Positions 9,775 to 19,677 of a stretch of 64,000 nt of DNA are shown piece by piece. The stretch's first letter is position 1. Every line of letters begins with the position of its first letter. Origin of the DNA: Clarireedia homoeocarpa (taxonomy: Eukaryota; Ascomycota; Leotiomycetes; Helotiales; Rutstroemiaceae). The DNA is taken from contig LNKV01000028.1 in NCBI GenBank assembly GCA_001465935.1, positions 620,001 through 684,000 of the forward strand, written 5' to 3'. Under the pieces are notes generated by a model, which searched no databases, was not told where the DNA came from, and saw only the letters and a list, made by a program, of their open reading frames with translations. A program made the position numbers and the translations under genes.

Positions 9775-12591
9775 ATGCGTTACATTGGAAATAAGAGGCG
9801 CTACCAAAGTAGTGAACCCACTATCAATACGGCCCTTTGCGGAGCTTTCTACCTCAACAGTAGCCACTCTAGGCAGTACCTACCCATTCTTTCTACATCT
9901 ATTCACACCACCATCAACGCTACTGCAACGAATACTGGACTTACACAGGTATTTCGCAACGACTCACCAGATAACATCACCAACTGTACCTACCAGTTCC
10001 CACTGTATGACGGTGTCAGCGTCGTCAAGTTCACGTGCTACATCGGCAACGAGATCCTCAAGGGGGTTGTCCGAGAGAAAGAGGAAGCAAAGGTAATGTT
10101 TGATGATGCGGTCAAAAGAGGAGAGACCGCAGGACTATTCGAGCAGAATGAGAAGGCAAGTGATGTGTTCCGAACCTCCTTGGGAAACATTCCGGCTGGC
10201 GAGAAGATTATCGTTGAGATTGTGTATGTAGGAGAATTGATGATGGAAAGCGGAAGTTGCATCAAGTTGACTATCCCTACAAATGTGGCTCCAAGATATG
10301 GAGACCAGGGAGATGGATTGATGAATTCCGCCGCGCCGTCGCAAGATGGATTGAAGATCATAGTGGATGTATCGATGTGGGCGGACATGCCTATCGATGC
10401 AGTGACGTCGCCTTCCCATCTTATTGCTGTATCTATCGGAGCATTATCAACCGGAGATGGAGAAAGAGGGCTCAACAAGGCCTCCGTTACACTCTCGCAA
10501 GGCAGCACCACCCTGGAGAAAGATTTCGTTCTACACGTCAATGTGAAGAATCTTGGAAACCCAAAAGCCATGCTCGAGACACACAGCACTATTCCAAATC
10601 ATCGATCATTAATGGTGTCTCTAGTTCCTAAGTTTGAACTACCAGCGCATCGCCCAGAGATCGTCTTTGTGGTTGATAGAAGTGGAAGTATGAGCAGCAA
10701 TATGGCGACCTTGATATCTGCTATGAATGTGTTCCTCAAATCTTTGCCCTTAGGGATAAAATTCAACATTTGCTCATTCGGGTCAAGCTACACATTCCTC
10801 TGGCCAAAGTCTCAGCCATACTCGAAAGAGACATTGGGTGAAGCCACTCAAATTATCAAGAGTTTTGGAGCCAACATGGGAGGAACAAATACCCAGGCAG
10901 CAGTGGCTGCTACCATTGAGAACCGGTTCTTAGATCTGCCTTTGGAGGTCATGCTTCTTACCGATGGAGATATATGGCAACAGGAAGAATTCTTCGCATA
11001 CATAAACGAAGAGGTAAAGAAAAGCAGCGGTGCAGTTAGAATATTCCCACTTGGTATCGGAAACGGGGTTTCTCATGCTTTAATCAACGGTGTTGCTCGA
11101 GCAGGAAATGGATTTCCACAAACTGTCCAGAATGGCGAAAAATTGGATACTAATGTGGTCCGCATGCTACGCGGTGCTCTGACTCCACATATCACTGACT
11201 ACTCCATGGAGGTCAAGTATGAATCGGATAATGACGACTTCGAGCTTATCGATAAAGTCACTGAGGGCTTGGAGATCCTTCTCTCCGAGAACGAGGAAAA
11301 AACACCGCAAACATCTGCAAAAATATCGCTTTTCGATCCTACCATCAAGGAAGAAGTCAGCATGCCCGACATTCCCCCTCAGGAGTTGCCACAGATACCG
11401 ACTCCAAAAATCATCCAAGCTCCGAGCAGGATCCCATCACTGTTTCCAGGGAGTATAACGACAATCTATTTATTGTTGTCCCCTGATACCATTCAACGAA
11501 AGCCAACGTCGGTCATTCTCCGAGCTACTTCCCAGCAGGGGCCTTTGGAGTTATCTATCCCCATTGAAGCACTCTCAATACAGTCAAACACCATACATGA
11601 GCTTGCAGCTAGGAAAGCCACGCAAGATCTTGAGGAAGGCAGGGGCTGGATTACTGAAGCGAAAGGTGCAGATGGCATGTATCTGAAGGATCAATTTGCC
11701 TCTCAGCTTGGAGAGATTGTAAAGAGAGAAGCTGTACGCCTAGGAGAGCAGTTTCAAATTGCAAATAGATGGTGCTCCTTTGTAGCTGTTACAGCTTCCT
11801 CTTCCGTCGTCTTGTCACCGATATCTGAAACCAATGAGATACAATCAATCTCAGCACGAGAAAGTTCAAGTCATCGGTCTGCGCGGCGATCTACTGGTGG
11901 GAAGGCACCAAGAAAGCAGCTCTTTAGTAAAGCAGCTCGCATGAGCGTGCCATCAAGCAATGATGTTACAAGTGATGCTGAAGATAAAGAAGAGGCAGAG
12001 CCAAAGAAGAAGAAGAAAGGGAGTGGTAAGTCCAGAAGACATTGCACATATCTATCTTCATCGCCTGTGAAAATCGCACTTACCAAAATTTATTTTCCAG
12101 ATTTTCAAGCTTGGGATGATTGGTCCCCTAGTTTGTCCATGAACCAAGGTCCGCCAGGCACGGTGACGTTGGCAAGTCCTGCCACTAGTCTGCGTCACGG
12201 CAGAAGCGATGAAGTAGCAGCCTCGTCACAAGAAGCTTTACCTGTCACCGATTTCACAAAGCTCTCTGCTCATGATAAGGTTTTGGCCTTGATTGACTAT
12301 CAAGACTTTGAAGGGACTTGGGATGCTGCGGATGTAGAGCCAATTCTTGGTTTCCAGATTCCAGTTGACACTACTGACCCAAGAGATGCTGAAAGGAAAT
12401 CCTGGGTCACCATGATTGTTGTTCGCTTCCTGGAGGAGAAGATGGCCACCGAGAAAGATACATGGGAACTGGTTGTTGCGAAAGCTAGGACGTGGCTGGA
12501 GCAGACTCTCGGAACGAAGTTCAGTGGGATGAAGAATAAGGCCACGATGATGGTAGAAAGCGTTTCGAGTACAAACCATAGTCATAGGTAA
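9775..12591 (+). CDS. VIT and von Willebrand A domain protein
   Basis: A protein of the inter-alpha-trypsin-inhibitor-like VIT+VWA family, about 913 aa after removal of a 75-nt intron. The VIT domain spans roughly residues 20-150, with TYQFPLYDGVSVV-like, RGETAGLFEQ and SLGNIPAGEKI blocks. The VWA domain follows at about 290-480, with a complete MIDAS: DRSGS, the central Thr near NMGGTNTQ, and LLTDGD. The C-terminal half holds a Ser/Lys-rich low-complexity patch and a helical tail with WDAADVEPILGF, which resembles the tails of vault-poly(ADP-ribose)-polymerase-like fungal proteins (recollection). I start at ATG 9775, just before the VIT domain; the frame stays open to 9619, but that part is a duplicated leader. 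The probable intron is 12026-12100 (GTAAGT...CCAG, in phase). The cellular role in fungi is not established. Confidence 0.82.
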   Translation: MRYIGNKRRYQSSEPTINTALCGAFYLNSSHSRQYLPILSTSIHTTINATATNTGLTQVFRNDSPDNITNCTYQFPLYDGVSVVKFTCYIGNEILKGVVREKEEAKVMFDDAVKRGETAGLFEQNEKASDVFRTSLGNIPAGEKIIVEIVYVGELMMESGSCIKLTIPTNVAPRYGDQGDGLMNSAAPSQDGLKIIVDVSMWADMPIDAVTSPSHLIAVSIGALSTGDGERGLNKASVTLSQGSTTLEKDFVLHVNVKNLGNPKAMLETHSTIPNHRSLMVSLVPKFELPAHRPEIVFVVDRSGSMSSNMATLISAMNVFLKSLPLGIKFNICSFGSSYTFLWPKSQPYSKETLGEATQIIKSFGANMGGTNTQAAVAATIENRFLDLPLEVMLLTDGDIWQQEEFFAYINEEVKKSSGAVRIFPLGIGNGVSHALINGVARAGNGFPQTVQNGEKLDTNVVRMLRGALTPHITDYSMEVKYESDNDDFELIDKVTEGLEILLSENEEKTPQTSAKISLFDPTIKEEVSMPDIPPQELPQIPTPKIIQAPSRIPSLFPGSITTIYLLLSPDTIQRKPTSVILRATSQQGPLELSIPIEALSIQSNTIHELAARKATQDLEEGRGWITEAKGADGMYLKDQFASQLGEIVKREAVRLGEQFQIANRWCSFVAVTASSSVVLSPISETNEIQSISARESSSHRSARRSTGGKAPRKQLFSKAARMSVPSSNDVTSDAEDKEEAEPKKKKKGSGKSRRHCTYLSSSPVKIALTKIYFPDFQAWDDWSPSLSMNQGPPGTVTLASPATSLRHGRSDEVAASSQEALPVTDFTKLSAHDKVLALIDYQDFEGTWDAADVEPILGFQIPVDTTDPRDAERKSWVTMIVVRFLEEKMATEKDTWELVVAKARTWLEQTLGTKFSGMKNKATMMVESVSSTNHSHR

Positions 12592-12863
12592 AATGAGAAC
12601 ATGAAGAGATGTGTAGTAATCTGGAAGTAGATGTTTCTTGGAGTCAAACGTAGGATTATATTTGACTGTTGTAACACTCAGGTGAAGTGAGGATCGTTTA
12701 GCCTTTCCACGCTAAGGTAACGCCGACTGCCCGACCATAAACCCGCCCCGCCCAAATTTACCCGTACAAGCAGACTAACCTACTCTACCTAACTCCAGTC
12801 GTCTCCCAGAACGCATCACAACCTCGAATACTCAAACCCAACTCACATTGAACAAAAATAATT

Positions 12864-13619
12864 ATGGCGCAACCGGCGCTTCGTCAAGAAGATCTCAAAG
12901 CGCTTGATCAGACTCGTCAACGTCTCATCCAGTTGACTTCTAACATTGCTTCGCTGAAAGCCGATTTCCAGAAGGGCGCTCCTCTACCTGAATAGTTAGT
13001 GCAGCCTATTTCCCAGTTGCATGCATACTTGATACTGATAATCTTCGATTAAAGCTCGTCGGTAATGACATCCTCATCTATCCTAACTACCAATATAAAA
13101 TCCATGACCGACCATCTCTCCGCGCATGGCGACACGCTCTCCCGAATTGTCGCATTCCCTTCAACCAATTTTCCTGGGCGCACGCAAGAGGGACTTTTAC
13201 TACAGCTACTGCGAAAGAAGTTGGAGCCGCAAGTCGAGACATGGGTTGACGAGGGCCGCAATTTACAAATCGACGGGTTAGCAGAGGAGGGCAAGGATGG
13301 GAATCTAGAGGAGACATGGAAATGGGCTGCCGAATGGATTGGACCTAGGATACGGGAATACGCGTTGAATGAGGCGGGGGACGAATACACCGCGGAGGAG
13401 AGGGAAAGCGGAGTTGAGAATGTCAATACCGGCTTGAGGGACGAAGAAGAGAGTGATGAAGATGATGAGGATACAGAGGACGGTGATCAGGTTATGGGCG
13501 GTACGAGTCAAAGTCAAGAGAAAAAGAAAGCACCAGAGAAGGTACTGACAAGAAAGGATGGAAGGATAAGGAGCAAGGATGAAATCCTGAGGTTTGCGAC
13601 TAGCGGTATTGCGATATGA
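12864..13619 (+). CDS. med8: Mediator of RNA polymerase II transcription subunit 8
   Basis: Predicted MED8, a head-module subunit of Mediator in the nucleus, bridging activators and RNA polymerase II. Two exons, 12864-12994 and 13055-13619, give 231 aa. The intron is GT-AAAG-type with a CTGATA branch-like site, and the frame is kept. Recognition comes from the N-terminal helix LKALDQTRQRLIQLTSNIASLKA (shown here only in outline), the FPGRTQEG motif near residue 90, and the following LLRKKLEPQVETWVDEGR block, all characteristic of fungal MED8. The C-terminus is acidic, then Lys-rich. The gene begins about 270 bp after the VIT/VWA gene on the same strand. Confidence 0.87.
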
Positions 13620-14136
13620 GCATATTTACTTTCGAGGGGCCCATTAACCATTTCGAGGAATTTATTGTGGCCGTATTTTCTGCTTCCGCAGAGGGAATGG
13701 TGGAGTTCCACCGGTGCGCCACTAGTCCTGACCAGAGTGACTTCTCAACTCAAAAATTCGCCGCTGTATTTTGTGGCTGCTGCAGTCAGTCATTATTGGG
13801 CTTTGGACGGATACGCTGCAAGGGATGAACGAGCTGAGCTTAGTCAATGCAGCATGTCGCACACGGGAGAAATAATGCAAAAGCAAATAGCCCGTGTAGC
13901 TTGGCTACGAAAGGTACTTATACTTTGAGCTTTTTACGTTTTGAAAGTTGTGACTGAGATGGATAGTGCAGATAACTCATACCAACACGTTGGACGTGGT
14001 TTTCAGACCCATACTACTTTCCTACATTTGCAGAGTTTCCAGCTCGTGCTAGCAGTGTCGTACAAGCACCGTGCAATCGGCTGGGACAAAATAGCTACTA
14101 TCTGAATTCACATCGCATAGAAGTTCCACGGTAACC
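13620..14136. other. Intergenic spacer
   Basis: This 517-bp region between MED8 and the F-box-like gene has no supported gene. The frame open across 13616-13928 lacks any recognisable motif and is probably 3' untranslated and promoter sequence. Confidence 0.45.
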
Positions 14137-14889
14137 ATGTCTGGCACTACAACCGTACATCAAGATGCTTCTATGATATCTCCGATCCTCAAGTCCCCGC
14201 CAACATCATTCCTGCATCTACCGCTTGAAATTCGTCTGAAAATCTACTCAGAAATTCTCTACTCCCACCCCGCCACACATATCTTCCTTGCACAAGGACC
14301 ACTTCAAGATCAGCACCAAACCTACAAATACCACCCCCCAACCTATCACTCACGCCTCCCCCAGCTTTTACCACACAAACTCCCCACTTCTCTCCCCCAG
14401 ACCTGCCGCGCCATCTACCTCGAAAGCCGACATCTCCCCTTCACCCATTGCCTCTTTTCCTTCACCTCGCAGTATCATTCCGCTCTCTACTGCACCACAA
14501 CCTTCCTTTCCGCACTTGCTCCATGGCAACGTGAAAGCATCCGCAGCATCGAGATCCAAACGGTAGAATTTCGATATCCGTTTCTGCGCTGGGACTTGGA
14601 CTCTCACAGCACTTTCCGTAGAGCGAAACCGGGTTTCAACCTACTTTTCGCGCATATTGAGAACTTGCGCTTTGTTTTCCGCATAGCCTCAAGCGTATGT
14701 ATAGAGCGGCTACGAGACGATAAGGATGAGCCGAGCCATATATTTACAGGGTTTGAAGGTTTGAAAACTGCGGAACTTGCTTTTGGGGATGACAGGGACT
14801 ATGACATTGCTGAAGTGGCCGACTCGCTTCCCAAATCTTGGAGCACGAATTTTGAGTTTGCAATGAGATATTGTGTAGTGCGAGCATGA
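14137..14889 (+). CDS. F-box-like/DUF7730-type fungal protein of unknown function
   Basis: A single-exon 250-aa protein. Residues 25-45 read FLHLPLEIRLKIYSEILY, the leading helix of the large fungal group of F-box-like proteins often annotated as 2EXR or DUF7730. The LPQTCRAIYLESRHLPF block near residue 90 also fits that group, where a conserved Leu-x-x-x-Cys-Arg-x-x-x-x-Glu helix follows. The rest is not recognised. Such proteins are very numerous in ascomycetes and are rarely characterised. A ubiquitin-ligase adaptor role would be speculation, since only the N-terminal helix is F-box-like. Confidence 0.65.
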   Translation: MSGTTTVHQDASMISPILKSPPTSFLHLPLEIRLKIYSEILYSHPATHIFLAQGPLQDQHQTYKYHPPTYHSRLPQLLPHKLPTSLPQTCRAIYLESRHLPFTHCLFSFTSQYHSALYCTTTFLSALAPWQRESIRSIEIQTVEFRYPFLRWDLDSHSTFRRAKPGFNLLFAHIENLRFVFRIASSVCIERLRDDKDEPSHIFTGFEGLKTAELAFGDDRDYDIAEVADSLPKSWSTNFEFAMRYCVVRA

Positions 14890-15088
14890 GCACGGTATTG
14901 AAGGGGATAGTTTGAAACAGGAATAGCACTTGATACACGGGATCACAAAAATTGGTGGTAAATAGATCAAATTTGATATATCCATCTACTTTCTACCCAT
15001 TAGATTGGAACAAAAGGACTACAGCTGCATCTTGCAGGAGTCGGAATAAATGGTCAAAGAAAGAAAAGAATTGGCTCCCGAGACCCAT

Positions 15089-16059
15089 CTATCCGCGTCT
15101 ACGGGTGCTTGGGCTCTTGGCCTTTTGCGATTGTGTGGTTGTAGCAGATGGAGATGCGGCCACAGGGCTCTTCTCCTTCTGCTTTCCGTTTGTGGATTTC
15201 TTGCTCTTGCTCTTATTCTTCTTGCTCTTAGTGGCGGGAGAGTTCCAGTAGTAGACCATCTGCACAGCTAGAATCGCATTTAGACAGAAGCCGGCGATGA
15301 AGCCGTAAAGGATGAGCTTATCGTCAACTTCTTGGAGAGTAGTGAAGATTCTGGAGAGGGATCCAGCAAGATAGTTAAAGACCTATATTTCAAATAAATC
15401 AGCAAATATCCCTGAGTGATCATAGGCGTGCAGAAATCGAATCCAAAGAGGGGTAAACTCACAGCAAAAGCGCTCAACTGTCCCGTTCCACCTTCCTGCC
15501 AAATCGTCAAGATCTGCGGCAATTTACTCGCAACTCCCAAAACCCCCGCCCCCGCCTGCAAATACGCAAGAGTCTTCATATCCACAACCTGATCCATAAA
15601 CAAGCTCCCAGCCGCCGCCGCGAGGCCCGCGACAAACAGCGCAGCCGTGCTCGCGCGCCCGCTATAATTCAGCACCAGCACAGCAATCACGACATTCTGC
15701 GCCATGATCAGCGCCGTCTCGCCATATGTGCTGAATGGGAACTTCGAACGGTAGTTGTAGGCGAGGGAGATCAGATACGCGGAGGTTTCGAGCAGGTAGG
15801 AGAGGAAGGAGATGCCGGAGGCGGATTTGGAGGAGACGAGTTTGAGGAGTTGAGGGACTTTGACGATGGAGGAGGCGCCGATTATGCCGACCCCGAGGCC
15901 CTTGGAGATGGCGAGTTTAAGACATTCGGTGTGGGAGGGATCGATATCGAGGAGGAGGGTTTTGTAGCATTTTTTGCCCAGGAGGGAGACGCCTAGGTCG
16001 CGGATGGGCGCGGGGAGGTTGTGGGTTATGGGTTGGAGAGCGGTGCGGATTTGATCCAT
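15089..16059 (-). CDS. mpu1: Mannose-P-dolichol utilization defect 1 homolog (PQ-loop protein)
   Basis: Predicted MPDU1/Lec35-type membrane protein of the endoplasmic reticulum, needed for use of dolichol-phosphate sugars in N-glycan and GPI synthesis. Two exons on the minus strand, 16059-15463 and 15382-15089, give 296 aa; the 80-nt intron ends GTGAGT...ATAG. Two PQ-loop repeats are visible, VPQLLKLVSSKSASGIS near residue 70 and LPQILTIWQEGGTGQLSAF near residue 185, among several hydrophobic segments. The conserved Cys-Tyr-x-Thr-Leu-Leu block precedes the first repeat. The tail is Lys/Ser-rich and ends KSPSTRRRG, a plausible basic ER-retention tail (inference). Without splicing, the frame would end in an unlike tail. 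Confidence 0.88.
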
Positions 16060-16582
16060 GGTTGATCGATTGTTTGTTTAATTCAATCAGCGCGTCGACT
16101 GAAGTGATAGAGAAGAGTTTGAGGAAGAAATCCGAGGTTTAGATGAGAGGGTAAAATTTTGTTGAAAAGAATAATGACGAGGCTGTGGGTAGGGAACTTT
16201 TTTTGTGGGCACTGATGTCAAATGGTTACAGCTGAATGGTGACGATTTCTAAAAGACCACATTTCAGGAGTAAGAATCTCACCATTTTTAAAGAAATCCC
16301 AGATCATTGTCTCTTGAATTTGTGAACCCTCGGAGAAAGCGAATTGGCTTACAGTGTGCCATTCAAGCCTTTATTTTCAGGCCGTCTACTTACAATAGAA
16401 GCTGGTTAAACATTGTATCGTGCATCATAATCTATCTGCAGTACAATTATGACTAAACTCATATCTTTCCAGTATTTGTGAGTTATCCCAGATCCATGGG
16501 ACGGACCATAGCCGTGAATTAGAACTAGTATCTCAATTTTCCATGGATGAAAAATATCGTTCTTAGGGAGCCAACTTTCTCT
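16060..16582. other. Intergenic spacer upstream of MPU1
   Basis: This 523-bp region holds the promoter of the MPU1 gene (transcribed leftward) and the 3' flank of the Zn2Cys6 gene. I see no gene or RNA. Confidence 0.45.
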
Positions 16583-18331
16583 TCATCGTCCCATGAAGTC
16601 GCCGAAAAAAAGGTTCCAGCCAAAATCCTGCTCGCCTAACCCCTCAAACAGGTTGTTATTATACATAGAAGTATTACCGTGCTGATCGTTTACTTGCGTA
16701 TTTTCCTTATCAACTTCACGGTGCAACGTCTCTAGTAAAGCTTGGTCTTCCCTTTTCATTTCCACAAATCTGTTGATGAGAAGTCGCGCCGTCTTCAATG
16801 CTTCGTTGCCAAGATGGGAATTCCATAAGGTCGTTACTGCCTCTAACGTAGCTACTGCACTGGGTAATTGCGATATTGCCTGTCGATTATTGACAGACAG
16901 AAATAAACAGATGGAGTTGAAAGGCACACTGACCACATTCCACCATGGTAGCTTGTTTTTTGATAGTTCATGACACCTGGGGAAAGCGTCTTGTAGAGTC
17001 TTTGATACCACTAGAGACAGAGCGGGGCAGAGCTTCGATGCGCCCATGTGGAGTTTTCTGGATAAACACAAAGCAACATCTGCTTTGATGAGTGTGAGTG
17101 CTGGATGACTGCTAGGTAGCAATGACAGTTTCCTGATCGTCGACTGCAGAGTCGATAGCTCAACGTTAGGACCTGTACCGTAGGATAGCAAATCTGTCAG
17201 TTCAATTAATTCACAGATAAACTCTCCTTCCTGAACCATCGGCTTTCGACATTGGACGTCATCTAGCGAGACTTTCGAACGTCCATACTCGGCAGCAAAC
17301 AGCTGATTGAGGGACATTGCAGTCCAGAAGACTCTCCGTCTCTGCTCTAATATCTCAGGGGTGAAAGCTTTCTTCATGCCATCTACTGCAAATATGACAG
17401 TATCCAATTCTCGGTGAAGACCCACAGATTCTGCCAAGTGCATAGTAGTAAATATTGCCAATGAAGACAAGGTTGGACGGCTGGTACACCGGAGATAAAC
17501 AGAACGTAGTATCCATGCTATTACATGATCCAGAGTTACCACACCCGGTTTCTGCGAGCCATGCTCGAGGAGAGATCGTCCATGCTCTACGATATCACCT
17601 TCTAGTATGCATGGTACCGTTCTCATGAACAATGAACCGAGCGAGAGGACACCACAAGCCAAAGCTTGGAAACCTTCACTGCCGGACCCATCTTTCCAGA
17701 ATGACTCGCATCTCCGCTTGAAGCTCTCCTGTTCGAGCACACAAAACACAGAATTGATATGCTCGAAATAGCTGTTGATAGCTGACGATGCATAGGCCCA
17801 TGAACAGAAGTCATGCAGGTGGATGCGATTCTGTATCACCGCTTCTGGTCGAATCCCAGCATTCCAGGCATAGGAATGTAATCTCGGCGGTGTAGCCATT
17901 TCCATATCCATTCCTAGACATCGAGGAAATGCGATGGCGCTGCTGGCGCTCGAAAAGCGGAATTTGTAGGGCTCCAGAATAGAAACTTCGTTCCGCATAT
18001 TCAGTTTCGGCTCCTCAAATTGATTCGGTAAAGCGGGAGCACCGATCTCGAAAGTTGAATTCGGATCTCGTTGCTCAGTCATGGTAATGGAAGTACCGGA
18101 CGCCTCGGAATACGATTCATTGCTTTGAATAGAAGCTATGTTATGATTCTGGACTTCAGGCACAATCTTAGTTCGTTTGATTGAAGGTGTAGGAGTCCCG
18201 GAGAAGCTACACTCGTAGTCGTAGCCTATGCATTCCGCACAAGGATGAGTGCCGTCGCATTTCCGCTTTCTCTTCCGGCAGCTATCGCATGCATTTCGGG
18301 CTCTTATTCGTTTTCTAGGTTGCTGTTGCAT
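16583..18331 (-). CDS. Zn2Cys6 fungal transcription factor
   Basis: A single-exon 582-aa nuclear regulator. The binuclear zinc cluster lies at residues 14-41 with spacing C-x2-C-x6-C-x5-C-x2-C-x6-C, preceded by a basic RKRIRARN stretch and containing the RKRKRKCDG turn typical of the family. A Ser/Thr-rich linker follows, then a fungal-specific transcription factor (middle homology) region from about residue 160, with EHINSVFCVLEQESF, an internal helix block AIFTTMHLAESVGLHRELD and the EQRRRVFWTAMSLNQLFAAEYGR motif. That motif order suits fungal_trans-type regulators. It probably binds paired CGG triplets. No target gene is indicated by its neighbours. Confidence 0.85.
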   Translation of the reverse strand: MQQQPRKRIRARNACDSCRKRKRKCDGTHPCAECIGYDYECSFSGTPTPSIKRTKIVPEVQNHNIASIQSNESYSEASGTSITMTEQRDPNSTFEIGAPALPNQFEEPKLNMRNEVSILEPYKFRFSSASSAIAFPRCLGMDMEMATPPRLHSYAWNAGIRPEAVIQNRIHLHDFCSWAYASSAINSYFEHINSVFCVLEQESFKRRCESFWKDGSGSEGFQALACGVLSLGSLFMRTVPCILEGDIVEHGRSLLEHGSQKPGVVTLDHVIAWILRSVYLRCTSRPTLSSLAIFTTMHLAESVGLHRELDTVIFAVDGMKKAFTPEILEQRRRVFWTAMSLNQLFAAEYGRSKVSLDDVQCRKPMVQEGEFICELIELTDLLSYGTGPNVELSTLQSTIRKLSLLPSSHPALTLIKADVALCLSRKLHMGASKLCPALSLVVSKTLQDAFPRCHELSKNKLPWWNVVSVPFNSICLFLSVNNRQAISQLPSAVATLEAVTTLWNSHLGNEALKTARLLINRFVEMKREDQALLETLHREVDKENTQVNDQHGNTSMYNNNLFEGLGEQDFGWNLFFGDFMGR

Positions 18332-18556
18332 GTGAGCCGCTGGGAAATCATGAGGGCAAGAAAAAGGTGTAAGGCAAATGAATAGGTGTATAAATGGTGA
18401 GGAGGTCGCCTTTGGTCATGATACTACAATCACGTGCTAGTGATACGGACTTATCTCCGAGGTTTTGCACGGGCCAAACTAGAATATCCCGAAATGTTGC
18501 TGCAACAGATAGCAAAACAGAAGAGATTGCGAAGAAAAAAATTCCAAAAGAAAATC

Positions 18557-18561
18557 AAAAA
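18557..18561 (-). terminator. RNA polymerase III terminator after tRNA-Gln
   Basis: On the minus strand this is a run of five T, the first such run downstream of the tRNA. It lies 51 nt beyond the mature tRNA 3' end, which leaves an unusually long trailer. Confidence 0.6.
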
Positions 18562-18612
18562 TTTGGCCCACACCCAGAATCGAACTGAGGGTAGAAAGAA
18601 CCTTCTTGCGAA
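18562..18612 (-). other. Structured tRNA trailer resembling a tRNA 3' half
   Basis: Directly after the tRNA-Gln 3' end, the minus strand can form a hairpin overlapping the tRNA end, with a stem of about eight pairs closed by a GCAA tetraloop (18603-18617). It is followed by a T-arm-like hairpin with stem CTCAG/CTGGG and loop TTCGATT, and then TGTGGGC-C. The last part looks like the T-arm plus 3' acceptor strand of a second tRNA that lacks its 5' half. This is a reading of the sequence; no function is claimed. Confidence 0.4.
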
Positions 18613-18683
18613 GGTCCTAATAGGAATCGAACCAATATCTCCGGAATCAAAATCCGACGTGCTGACCATTACACCATAGGACC
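18613..18683 (-). tRNA. tRNA-Gln (anticodon UUG)
   Basis: The 71-nt minus-strand gene has a perfect 7-bp acceptor stem (GGTCCTA with TAGGACC). It has a D-arm with the GGTGTAATGG A-box, an anticodon stem TCGGA/TCCGG, and loop TTTTGAT, which gives anticodon TTG. The T-arm loop is TTCGATT and the B-box GGTTCGATTCC is perfect. The T-stem has one T-T mismatch, which slightly lowers confidence that it is functional. There is no intron. Confidence 0.85.
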
Positions 18684-18848
18684 ATTGTTTTTATGATACG
18701 CATGCTAATAGAAAATATATTGTATACAAAAATCTTAGACTTTTCTGTCACCTGAAAACTTCGAACACTAACAACGAATACATCAGAAATCATGAGTGAT
18801 GATTCTCTAACAACCAGAAATATCTTCCTCGTCTTACCAGTCTTTTCG

Positions 18849-19302
18849 TTACTTCAGGCAAGATACGCATGGGTCGATAAGGATTTTGCAGCGGAGGAAT
18901 GGTCTTCTTGAGCAAGTGCCGTGATGCAGCAACGTCGAAAGCTCGTTTGGATGATAGCGCATGTATGTCGGAGTGAATAATAGGTACATGACAGCCTCAA
19001 AAAGCTCTGTTTCCAAACCCAAATCTGGGTTTCCAAGGTAATTGTATGCGGAGAGCTTGTCGTATTCTCGAATCGAGTAAGAACAGGATCTATCGGAAAT
19101 GACAGCTTGATAAGATGACACTATTCGAGAAAGCAATACCTCGTAATCGAAAACAAGGCATATCACCACATTTGCGAAAGCAAGACTCGGTCGAGCACAG
19201 TCTGGCGTTTACATGCTCGAGCACTAGATCTAAGTAGACGAGATATTCAACACAGCTGTCATGCGAAGGCATGTAATGCTCTTGCCCATCACCAAATATC
19301 AA
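18849..19302 (-). CDS. Small hypothetical protein, two-exon model
   Basis: The minus strand can be read as exons 19302-19167 and 19120-18849, joined by a 46-nt GTGATA...ATAG intron that keeps frame. This yields 135 aa. The joined product is Tyr/Leu/Cys-rich, with the segments VEYLVYLDLVLEHVNARL and LGNPDLGLETELFEAVMYLL, which look like real amphipathic helices. I recognise no family, signal peptide or domain. The donor is weak and the protein short, so this may be a non-coding stretch. It sits between the tRNA and the CFEM-like gene. Confidence 0.35.
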
Positions 19303-19677
19303 TCACCAAGGAAAGCACGATTCAAGTATTTTTTTCATCTCTTGATTTGTTTCTAAACAATCACACATCTATGATTACAGTGTCTGAGTTTGACACATTT
19401 TCCTATCACTCGGATATCAACATTACATGATCCATTTTCCAGATCACATCCCTCTCCCGAACATTCATCGTGTACACTCGTGGCCGACTGACCGTAACGT
19501 CCATAAAGATGGAACAAAAATGACATCAAGATTTATCTATTCACCCCCGATAAACCAACATCACGCAAATAAAAAAGAAAAGGAAATTGGTATCGAATCG
19601 AAAACGCCTCCACCTGGGACTGATGCATATGCATTTTATGTTTGTAAAAGAAAAATGTCCGCCCAATTCATTCGAGC
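19303..19677. other. Intergenic spacer
   Basis: This 375-bp region lies downstream of the CFEM-like gene and contains its 3' untranslated sequence. I see no gene. Confidence 0.4.

Noticed and set aside
10038..10589. 183-codon frame on the minus strand
   Set aside because: Antisense shadow of the VIT/VWA coding region.
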